From a virus, in IMG/VR virus record IMGVR_UViG_3300013006_000024, positions 1 to 64,000 of that record: 64,000 nt of DNA; one strand, 5' to 3'. This document shows, in pieces, positions 57,178 to 64,000 of the stretch. How positions within the stretch are numbered: the stretch's first letter is position 1; each line of letters starts with the position of its first letter. The notes beneath the pieces are model-generated. The model was not told where the DNA came from. It ran no database searches and was given only the letters and a program-made list of their open reading frames with translations. The position numbers and the translations under genes are program-made.

Positions 57178-58485
57178 ATGAATCATGTATTTTCTATTTC
57201 AAGAAGTCGTACGGTAGATGCATCTAATTTAAGCGATGCTGAGGTTAGCCCGCCTTTATTAGTTGCCCCAAATATTGCACAGACTGGCACCGGTTTAGCT
57301 ACATCTAACACTTCACAGGTAGGTACCACCGTTGATGTCGTTTCAGACTTTTACTGGACGTACTCAAAATTAAAAGAATCTAGACAAGAAGTACCTAAAA
57401 TCATCCTAACCGAAAGACGCTTAAAATCTAATGCACTTATCTCACAGTTAAAATATTCTTTTGGTGTTACCAAAGATGCAGTTACCGCTGCTATTAATAA
57501 GTTACCCGATAATGTTAAAAACGACTTAAATGATTTTTTTAAAAATATAGAAACAAATACCGGAGTGGTGCAAAACACAACTAATTTTGTAAACAAATTT
57601 GACTTCTTACAAGATAATAATGATATCTATGATAACAACCCATATTTAAGACCTTACAGAAACCTGTATATTACTGAACCCACAGGATGGCAGTTTGTAT
57701 TACCATACTTTGAAAATTTTTCCGGTGCTCAAGCTAATGCATTTTCTGATGATGCTCCTAACCCGTTTTTAGGTATACTTAAAAAAGCATCTGAGGGTCT
57801 CTCTGATTTAGCTTCAACTGCTTCTATCTTAACGGGCCCTGCTTCTATAAGCTTTGTCGAAAAATCTAAGTTTTATAGCTATAACACAGAAGGTGAAGAT
57901 ATTACATTTACATTTCCTTTAATTAATACAGGTTCGGTTACATTTGATGATGTAATTAGAAACTGGGAATTGCTTTTCTTATTACTCTACAATAATAAGC
58001 CTGCTAGAAGAAATACCGCTTTAATTGACCCGCCAAACATTTATCAAGTAGAAATACCAGGCGTTAAATTTTTGCCTTTTTGTTATATGTCTAGTATTGC
58101 TATAGAATTTCAAGGCTCGAGAAGAGAACTAACTTTTGATCTTTCTTATTTAGATAATTTAAATGTTGAATCAGCTACTCCTATTTTCGGAGGCGGTGTA
58201 GGAAACGCGGTAGGAGGTGCTATTAGAAATTTCTTTAATAATAAAGCGTCACAAACAATAGGATTCTTTAATCAACCAATTAGAAAGAAAATAACTACTA
58301 TTATACCCGATGCATATCTTATAAAAATTACTGTAAAAAGCTTATTAGCTGATTCTAAGAATTTTATGTATTCTATAATAAACAATCAACCCGTGGTTAC
58401 TACTAGTGTTTCCGATGCTGCAGCTTTAGAAACAGTAACTCAAGCAGCCGAGCAAATACTAGTTAATAGGAGTCTAGGAAGATAA
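57178..58485 (+). CDS. 48: Baseplate tail tube cap-like protein (gp48-like)
   Basis: A 435-residue protein (T4 gp48 has 364). YRNLYITEPTGWQFVLPYFE, DITFTFPLINTGSVTFDDVIRNWELLFLLLYNN, YQVEIPGVKFLPFCYMSSIAI and IIPDAYLIKITVKSLLADSKN follow the gp48 layout, including the C-terminal IPDAYxIxIxxxSLxxxS signature. It is predicted to cap the hub with gp54. A G-rich linker occurs near 345. Confidence 0.6.
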   Translation: MNHVFSISRSRTVDASNLSDAEVSPPLLVAPNIAQTGTGLATSNTSQVGTTVDVVSDFYWTYSKLKESRQEVPKIILTERRLKSNALISQLKYSFGVTKDAVTAAINKLPDNVKNDLNDFFKNIETNTGVVQNTTNFVNKFDFLQDNNDIYDNNPYLRPYRNLYITEPTGWQFVLPYFENFSGAQANAFSDDAPNPFLGILKKASEGLSDLASTASILTGPASISFVEKSKFYSYNTEGEDITFTFPLINTGSVTFDDVIRNWELLFLLLYNNKPARRNTALIDPPNIYQVEIPGVKFLPFCYMSSIAIEFQGSRRELTFDLSYLDNLNVESATPIFGGGVGNAVGGAIRNFFNNKASQTIGFFNQPIRKKITTIIPDAYLIKITVKSLLADSKNFMYSIINNQPVVTTSVSDAAALETVTQAAEQILVNRSLGR

Positions 58486-58486
58486 T

Positions 58487-58855
58487 ATGGAAGGCCTTGG
58501 AACATATCAAAATAAATTATCAGATCTTCCTGTTTTAAAAAACTTAAGATACGAGAATATATTTAAAGTATATACAACAGATAAAAGTCAATATTATTAT
58601 AATTTACTACAATCAATTTTCTTACCGGAAAAGTTAAATCCGGATTTAATATATTATCAGTCTTTAAATACAAAAACACCTTGGACAGTAGTAAGTTTTA
58701 ATGCTTACAAAACTATTGAATTGTGGTGGCTGATATGTCTAACTAACCAAATATATAACCCTGTTAAATTTCCTGATAGAGGGGCAGTTTTAAAGATTAT
58801 TAAGCCGCAATACGTACCTAATATCTTGAGCGAAATAAAACAAGCATTAAAATAA
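58487..58855 (+). CDS. 53: Baseplate wedge gp53-like, LysM-like domain
   Basis: A 122-residue protein. FNAYKTIELWWLICLTNQIYNPVKFP followed by GAVLKIIKPQYV has the WWxIxxxNxIxNPxxxPxGxxLxI pattern of the LysM-like domain found in T4 gp53 and related wedge proteins. T4 gp53 has 196 residues, so this is a compact form. It lies 1 nt after the gp48-like gene. Confidence 0.6.
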   Translation: MEGLGTYQNKLSDLPVLKNLRYENIFKVYTTDKSQYYYNLLQSIFLPEKLNPDLIYYQSLNTKTPWTVVSFNAYKTIELWWLICLTNQIYNPVKFPDRGAVLKIIKPQYVPNILSEIKQALK

Positions 58856-58858
58856 TAT

Positions 58859-60418
58859 ATGGCTGATTCTATAGCTTACGATGAAAATTTTAATAATATT
58901 ATCAACGGTAATAATTACCGCTTTAATATTGGCTTAGTTACTGCAGACGGTAGATATCAAGAGCTAAAAATAGCATCAATAAATTCTCTTGTTATTGAAG
59001 ACCTATTTACCGACTTCTATCACAAAGGATACATTATTATAAACAACAGATTTGATGGCGTAGAAAGATTAGCTGATGTAAAGAATAAAGAAAGACTTAC
59101 AGTAACATCTAATTTTATAGCCGATAAAGGGTTTATCTTTAGAGGCGATTCTAGAGACTTTTTAATCGTAGATATTATGCCTAAACTTGATGATACGCAA
59201 TTTAGTTTTAATGACGATAGCAAAGCTAATACTTCTTTTAGAATGCTTTTTACCTTTTCAATATATAATACAGAAGAAATTGCCGGAGAATTACCTGGTG
59301 AAAAATTCAAAAAACTTTATTTTTGGGATATATATCATGACGTTTTAAAGAATAAAAATTCATATTTTTCAACTTCAAATTATTTAAAAGATAAACCCGG
59401 TATTAATAATTTATCTAATACTGATAGAGGTATACCTACAGGTACTGCAATAAAACACTTTTTACAAGAATTTTTTAATAAAGATGACGGTTTATCTATT
59501 TCTATTAATGAAAATGAATTTGATCCCGGAAGCACTTCCGTGTTCTTTTCTGCACCTGCGCGCTTTAAAGGGATTGATTGCCTTACTTATCTTTTGAATA
59601 GACATGTTTCCGATGCAAATAATAATTTTGACCAAGGGTTTTTAAGGAAAAGTAGAAGCGATTCATCTTTCTCACTTCAAAGCTTAGGAACCTACTTTAA
59701 AAAAGCATTGACAGAGAATAGCCCTTCTATTGGTCAGTATTTTTTAGAGACGTTTAAACTTGGCGAATACTCGGATAAAAATAATGAGTTCATTATAGAA
59801 AGCGTATCATTTACTCCTCCAAATTCCTTGTACTTAGGAAAATACGGAACTATTAGCAATTTTGTATATGACCCTATGCCTGGTGAATATACCCAACAAG
59901 ATTTGGTTACCACATTGGTTCATAGCTATAATAATGATGAGAAATCTTTTAATATAGATCAAGACCGTAATACAATAATGTCTGCACTTTCTGTTTACGG
60001 AAAAAACTATGTAGAACCATTTAATAAATTATGTCCAGATGAAAATGCACATATTAATTTTTACCCCGGTGAGTATAGATTGCAGCAAAAAAATGTTAAG
60101 AACGTTCTTTCTGTAGTTGAAGCTAATTCAGATCAAAGACTAGCTGCAGGAAGAAATAGAGCTATTTTTAATAATGTGTTTCTTAATAATACAGTGTTAT
60201 TTAAAGTGCCTGGGTCGACCCATCGTCAGGCAGGTAGGTTTATAGGTATTAATAGAGAAGGCGCAACCGCTTATAGCGATTTTGATAGTAAAATTTTAGG
60301 TGTATATTTTGTTTTAGAAGTTAAACACTTATTTGAAGGCAATGATTATTTTACTGAACTAAGATGCGTTAAGACATATAGTTATGATAATCTGTTCTTA
60401 AATACAAAGAGTAGATAA
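58859..60418 (+). CDS. 27: Baseplate hub protein, gp27-like
   Basis: A 519-residue protein (T4 gp27 has 391). It begins with a beta-rich domain (YRFNIGLVTADGRYQELKIASINSLVIEDLF), and the C-terminal third has FKVPGSTHRQAGRFIGI and GVYFVLEVKHLFEGNDYFTELRCVKTY, which resemble the hub-ring domain of gp27/gpD-like proteins. It would form the trimeric hub under the tube. No spike or lysozyme domain is fused. Confidence 0.55.
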   Translation: MADSIAYDENFNNIINGNNYRFNIGLVTADGRYQELKIASINSLVIEDLFTDFYHKGYIIINNRFDGVERLADVKNKERLTVTSNFIADKGFIFRGDSRDFLIVDIMPKLDDTQFSFNDDSKANTSFRMLFTFSIYNTEEIAGELPGEKFKKLYFWDIYHDVLKNKNSYFSTSNYLKDKPGINNLSNTDRGIPTGTAIKHFLQEFFNKDDGLSISINENEFDPGSTSVFFSAPARFKGIDCLTYLLNRHVSDANNNFDQGFLRKSRSDSSFSLQSLGTYFKKALTENSPSIGQYFLETFKLGEYSDKNNEFIIESVSFTPPNSLYLGKYGTISNFVYDPMPGEYTQQDLVTTLVHSYNNDEKSFNIDQDRNTIMSALSVYGKNYVEPFNKLCPDENAHINFYPGEYRLQQKNVKNVLSVVEANSDQRLAAGRNRAIFNNVFLNNTVLFKVPGSTHRQAGRFIGINREGATAYSDFDSKILGVYFVLEVKHLFEGNDYFTELRCVKTYSYDNLFLNTKSR

Positions 60419-60419
60419 T

Positions 60420-62471
60420 ATGGTTAAAACAGCGACAAAAACACTTTATCCGGAATTAGTAGATTCTAATATCGCTAATTCTGTAGAGTTTGTAAAAAAA
60501 TACTCTAATTTTTTACCTAGAATTGGAAGTATAACTTATACTAATCCTAATCAGCCTGTCGATTCTGTAGTACCACAAGCTTTACCAGGTGTAAACGAGG
60601 ACGGTACTTATCAAATGGATGTTAGAGTTACTGGCTACTCGCCAGATGAACCGACTTCAGACCCTGATACACGAGCCGGACTCGCTTCACAGACAAACAC
60701 CTACGGAAAACTACGTCAAGGCTATAGTGTTGCTGTTGACCCCAAAGTTATACCTTATGGTAGCCGTATATCTATACCTGGGTTGGGTGATAATTTTGTA
60801 GCTATGGATACAGGTGGTGCTGTAAAGAGTCGTCAGGCCAGTAAAAAAACAGGTGGTCAGCCTGTAATAGATGTTTACTTTGATTCATACAGTCAGCAGC
60901 TGCAGTTTGAAAGAACAAATAAACCCGTTTTAGCGGCAAAAATTTATCCACCAGATGGTACAGCTATTCAAAGCGTAGCGCAAACAGATAAAACAGAGCA
61001 ACAACAAACTGAGACTGTTGGCGATTTAACACCTCAATTAGAGACTTCTATTAACTACTGGAATGCTAAAAAAAGCGGAGATCCTATAACAGCGTTAGTT
61101 AGCTTTTTTGAATTATTAGATAGCACTACTTTAAAAGAATTTAATAATGATTTTGTATTTTTTTGGTATAAGAAACTCAACTCTACAATTGATGTAGTAA
61201 AATCGCAGTTAAATTTAGCAGATGATTCGTTACTAAACGCTCCTAGCGATAGCATAGGGCTGTTAGTTAATGTTAAAAATAAGTTTGATGATAGTGTATC
61301 ACCTATTACTGATGTTATACTATCGTATGGCCCGCCTAATATAGTGCCTGTATCTTTAAAAAACAAGATAAGCTCTGTTACAAGTAGTGTTGTAAGTGAG
61401 ATGTCTACAAAAAATAGTATTTTAATGAAAGGAAATCTTCTCAATATAGTAAAAACTAGCGACCCTACAAGCATTATTACGGATACAACGCAGTCACATG
61501 GACTTAATCTAATGACTGATTATAATTTTTACCAAACGTTTTATAAAAATATAGAGTCTCTAATTAATGAATTGTTCGCAGAGTTTAGTAACACTAAAGA
61601 TTACATCACGTTCTTTAGCAATATTAATGATAAAATAGGATATAATTGCAGAAACTACACAAATAATAATTTACAGCAAATAACAGACGTAACTTTTGAT
61701 ATGTACATAGAGGAAGCCAATCAAACCTTAGATTTACTAAAAAATAAAATAAAAGATTCAATGAGTAATATGACTATTAAAAATACTCTATCCATAAACC
61801 AGACTCTCTTAAGTAAACCTACATTAACTACAAAGGATATTAATGACAAATTTACTTACAAGCAGAGATCATTCAATGTTATACCTATCTCAAGAGCATC
61901 ATCTGCACTTACTAACACACGAGGAGCTATTCAGAACCTTCAAATACCTAACGCTAACTTATCTAGACTTAATATAGTTGCGCAAAAGACAGGGATTACA
62001 GAAATACCCTCCGCTTCACAATATTTAGGCGATGTAAATAATCTAACTAGCTCTATCACTAACCTAGACGCTATTAAGCAAGTAGCTAATTTAAATATGC
62101 CATTGTCTCTACCTTCAGTTGACGCAGGTTCATTCCCTGAACTAGCAGCAATTGCTACTAATACTAGCTTTAATAATTCTGATCCCCAAGCTATACTAGC
62201 AAGAGCCGAGGCAATTAAAAATACTTTATGCGATTTCAGGTTACCAGTTGTGGGTGAGATAGATTTTAATGCATTAGCTAATGCAGATATTGATTTTGAC
62301 CCGGAATCGCTTGCTAAAAGACTAGAAGCAATACTACCCAAGATAACATTACCCAAGACAGATGATTTTAAGAAGATGTTTATTAAGTTAAAACCTACCT
62401 TTAATCAAATATGGAAAGATTTTTATGCTAAATACTTTGAATGCAAAAATAATAATAATAATTTAGCTTGA
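60420..62471 (+). CDS. Tail-tip protein with 3D-type (MltA/RlpA-like) murein hydrolase domain
   Basis: A 683-residue protein. Residues about 65-155 form a double-psi barrel of the 3D family: VTGYSPDEPTSDP, VAVDPKVIPYGSRISIPGLGD with D107, FVAMDTGGAVKSRQ with D130, and VIDVYFDSYSQQ with D151, the three aspartates that name the domain. Such domains cleave or bind peptidoglycan. The rest (about 200-683) is helical with a low-complexity stretch. It probably replaces the lysozyme role of T4 gp5 during penetration. Confidence 0.75.
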   Translation: MVKTATKTLYPELVDSNIANSVEFVKKYSNFLPRIGSITYTNPNQPVDSVVPQALPGVNEDGTYQMDVRVTGYSPDEPTSDPDTRAGLASQTNTYGKLRQGYSVAVDPKVIPYGSRISIPGLGDNFVAMDTGGAVKSRQASKKTGGQPVIDVYFDSYSQQLQFERTNKPVLAAKIYPPDGTAIQSVAQTDKTEQQQTETVGDLTPQLETSINYWNAKKSGDPITALVSFFELLDSTTLKEFNNDFVFFWYKKLNSTIDVVKSQLNLADDSLLNAPSDSIGLLVNVKNKFDDSVSPITDVILSYGPPNIVPVSLKNKISSVTSSVVSEMSTKNSILMKGNLLNIVKTSDPTSIITDTTQSHGLNLMTDYNFYQTFYKNIESLINELFAEFSNTKDYITFFSNINDKIGYNCRNYTNNNLQQITDVTFDMYIEEANQTLDLLKNKIKDSMSNMTIKNTLSINQTLLSKPTLTTKDINDKFTYKQRSFNVIPISRASSALTNTRGAIQNLQIPNANLSRLNIVAQKTGITEIPSASQYLGDVNNLTSSITNLDAIKQVANLNMPLSLPSVDAGSFPELAAIATNTSFNNSDPQAILARAEAIKNTLCDFRLPVVGEIDFNALANADIDFDPESLAKRLEAILPKITLPKTDDFKKMFIKLKPTFNQIWKDFYAKYFECKNNNNNLA

Positions 62472-62927
62472 TGGTTCTATATCTATTATTTTTGCATTAG
62501 TGTTTGCTGTGTCTATAAGCATTTTAAAGACTTGCTCTCGTGTAGCTAATAATTTATTATTATTATCAGCCTCTTTTAATTCCTTTTTAGTAGCTATATC
62601 CATTTCCTTAGCTTTAATAACAGTTTCATTTCTTTTATCCGTTACAATAATCTTATTAAGTGTCTCAATAGCAGCGGAAGTTGCAGCAATTAAATCAGCA
62701 AGTGACCCTACATCCTTACTTTCGGGTGCAGATGATATATAATCTTTAACGTTAGACACCACATCCAGGCTTTCCTCTACTAACTTACCTGCCTTTTCGA
62801 CGACAAACCGTTCCATATCCTCTTTCTTAAGTGGGTTTGATTCCTTTTTAGCTATTTCTGCCTTTTTATTAGCATCATTTAACTGCTCTAATAGATCGCC
62901 TACCATTTCGTTAAGTTCTTCACTCAT
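62463..62927 (-). CDS. Possible small terminase subunit (gp16-like)
   Basis: A 154-residue helical protein (T4 gp16 has 164). The central helical hairpin (LDVVSNVKDYISSAPESKDVGSLADLIAATSAAIETLNKII) resembles the core of T4 gp16, where two helices flank a loop with a short acidic stretch. It is followed by K/E-rich helices. A late box lies 5 nt upstream. Similarity is by layout, so this stays tentative; another oligomeric coiled-coil virion protein is possible. Confidence 0.4.
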   Translation of the reverse strand: MSEELNEMVGDLLEQLNDANKKAEIAKKESNPLKKEDMERFVVEKAGKLVEESLDVVSNVKDYISSAPESKDVGSLADLIAATSAAIETLNKIIVTDKRNETVIKAKEMDIATKKELKEADNNNKLLATREQVFKMLIDTANTNAKIIDIEPSS

Positions 62928-62932
62928 AATAT

Positions 62933-62939
62933 TATTTAT
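62933..62939 (-). promoter_or_regulatory. Late promoter box ATAAATA
   Basis: ATAAATA on the minus strand, 5 nt before the ATG at 62927. Confidence 0.6.
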
Positions 62940-62945
62940 CTACTA

Positions 62946-62972
62946 TTGATTTTTATAAACATGTATTATAAT
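62946..62972 (+). promoter_or_regulatory. Class A promoter of dut
   Basis: TTGATT (62946-62951), 15 nt, TATAAT (62967-62972), 6 nt, ATG at 62979. Confidence 0.65.
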
Positions 62973-62978
62973 AGATGT

Positions 62979-63446
62979 ATGTATAATGTAACTAAAGATG
63001 CAGATCCAAATATACAGTTTCTACCTGTACTAAAATTTGAAAAAACACATGAGCTAGCTAAATTACCGACTAAAAATCATGAATCCGACACAGGATATGA
63101 TGTTTATTCAGTCGAAGACACGGTAATACCAGCAAAAAGCAATGCAGTTGTTGGGGTCGGTCTAAAATTCGCTTCAATACCCGAAGGATACTGGGTAAAA
63201 GTCGAATCCAGAAGCGGTTTAGGGTTTAAACATAGCATTTTAGCACATCCCGGTATTATTGATTGTGGGTATAGAGGCGATGCAGGTGTAAAGTTATATA
63301 ATCTTTCTGATAAAGATTACGAAGTCAAAGCTGGTGATAGAATTGCTCAGTTTGTCGTATATCTTAACTTTTCTATGCCAGTTGAATGGGGTAAATGTGA
63401 GAATAGTGAGAGGGGTGAGAAGGGATTTGGCTCTTCAGGTAAATAA
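62979..63446 (+). CDS. dut: dUTP diphosphatase
   Basis: A 155-residue trimeric-type dUTPase, hydrolysing dUTP to dUMP. The start at 62979 is chosen because the TATAAT lies 6 nt upstream; an in-frame ATG at 62946 falls inside the promoter. DTGYDVYSVED is motif 1, VESRSGLGFKHSIL motif 2, GIIDCGYRGDAGV motif 3, AGDRIAQFVVY motif 4 and ERGEKGFGSSGK motif 5. The stop overlaps the gene 44 start by one base (TAATG). Confidence 0.92.
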   Translation: MYNVTKDADPNIQFLPVLKFEKTHELAKLPTKNHESDTGYDVYSVEDTVIPAKSNAVVGVGLKFASIPEGYWVKVESRSGLGFKHSILAHPGIIDCGYRGDAGVKLYNLSDKDYEVKAGDRIAQFVVYLNFSMPVEWGKCENSERGEKGFGSSGK

Positions 63447-64000
63447 TGAGTATTGATTTCAGTAACCTATGGGTCGAAAAGTATAGGCCTAGCGCTTTAT
63501 CTGATTTCACTATATCAGATAAAAATAAAACCGTTATAGAGTCGTATAAATCGCAGAAAGAAATACCTAACCTACTTTTTATTGGTACCCCTGGTATAGG
63601 TAAGACGACATTAGCTAAGATTCTTGTTAATGAGGTACTAGAGTGTCAGTACCTCTATATTAATGCAAGCGATGAAAACGGAATTGACACAATTAGAACA
63701 AAAGTTACAAGTTTTGCGCAGACAAAAAGCATAGATGGTAAAATAAAGGTTATTATTTTAGATGAAACAGACGGTCTTTCTATTGATGCTCAGCGTGCTC
63801 TTAGAAATACTATGGAAGAGTTTGCTAAGATTACTCGTTTTATCCTAACTGCTAACTATAAGCATAGAGTTATAACAGCATTGCAAAGTAGATGTCAAGG
63901 ATTTGACCTTACACTTAGCTTAGATGGCGTTGTAAAGAGATGTGTACATATTCTTAAGGCGGAAAAAGTTAATATACCTACAGAAGAAAAGCAGAAATTA
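63446..64000 (+). CDS. 44: Clamp loader large subunit gp44, 3' end outside window
   Basis: The first 185 codons of a AAA+ clamp loader ATPase (T4 gp44 has 319). LWVEKYRPSALSDF is the family N-terminus, FIGTPGIGKTTLAK is Walker A (about residues 46-55), IILDETDGLSIDAQ is Walker B, and LQSRCQGFDL holds the SRC arginine-finger motif. It loads gp45 onto primed DNA. It is co-transcribed with dut. Confidence 0.93.
   Translation, partial: MSIDFSNLWVEKYRPSALSDFTISDKNKTVIESYKSQKEIPNLLFIGTPGIGKTTLAKILVNEVLECQYLYINASDENGIDTIRTKVTSFAQTKSIDGKIKVIILDETDGLSIDAQRALRNTMEEFAKITRFILTANYKHRVITALQSRCQGFDLTLSLDGVVKRCVHILKAEKVNIPTEEKQKL

Noticed and set aside
1-64000. tRNA genes, CRISPR arrays, integrase or transposase
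   Set aside because: No cloverleaf with intact acceptor and T-arm, no regularly spaced repeats, and no recombinase motifs were seen on reading both strands.

Overview
This window is about 64 kb of an AT-rich genome of a lytic, contractile-tailed phage of the T4 superfamily. The call rests on many recognisable T4-type core genes: DNA polymerase gp43, clamp gp45, clamp loader gp44, helicase gp41, primase gp61, SSB gp32, UvsX, UvsW, gp46/gp47, late sigma factor gp55, large terminase gp17, tail sheath gp18, tail tube gp19 and neck gp14. No integrase, tRNA, CRISPR array or insertion sequence was seen. The host cannot be read from the sequence. The early promoters look like ordinary sigma70-type promoters, and the mixture of genes (queC/D/E, folE, phoH, S21, collar fibres) resembles marine T4-like phages. 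The portal, major capsid protein and prohead protease genes are not in the window.

Layout. 1-3.0 kb: minus-strand glycosyltransferase operon. 3-18.5 kb: mostly minus-strand late genes (fibres with a shared MADTTIS-type N-terminus, small virion or prohead-type proteins, and a four-gene late operon with a nucleotidyltransferase, a ligase-like protein and a possible PD-(D/E)XK protein), interspersed with queE, phoH, queD and folE. 18.5-30.8 kb: plus-strand replication, recombination and late-sigma block (uvsW, 55, 47, 46, 43, uvsX, queC) with two embedded glycosyltransferases. 30.8-33.9 kb: minus-strand fibre block. 34-43 kb: plus-strand block with a class II glutamine amidotransferase, a glycosyltransferase, 41, a bS21 homologue, 32, 45, a sugar-nucleotide reductase-like gene and 61. 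43-47.2 kb: short genes on both strands, neck gp14, a bidirectional terminator and an acidic internal protein. 47.2-62.5 kb: plus-strand terminase and tail/baseplate operon. 62.5-64 kb: a possible small terminase (minus), dUTPase and gp44 (cut by the window edge).

How it works together. Two promoter classes can be read directly. Class A (TTGATT-like, usually 16 nt, TATAAT-like, most often 6 nt, start codon) precedes most replication and nucleotide-metabolism units. Class B (TATAAATA-like box, most often 5 nt, start codon) precedes virion units and matches the T4 late promoter read by gp55 with gp45. In both classes the start codon sits where transcription should begin, so most units are predicted to be leaderless or nearly so. 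The clearest exception is the glutamine amidotransferase, which has a GGAGG near the predicted mRNA 5' end and apparently an ATT start codon. A phage-borne ribosomal protein S21 gene lies downstream of an exact TATAAATA box. Many late genes carry an (L/I)xE motif close to the N-terminus, as in T4 capsid-targeting peptides, which suggests that a set of enzymes may be packaged in the head. FolE, QueD, QueE and QueC together could make preQ0, but no enzyme inserting it into DNA is visible here.
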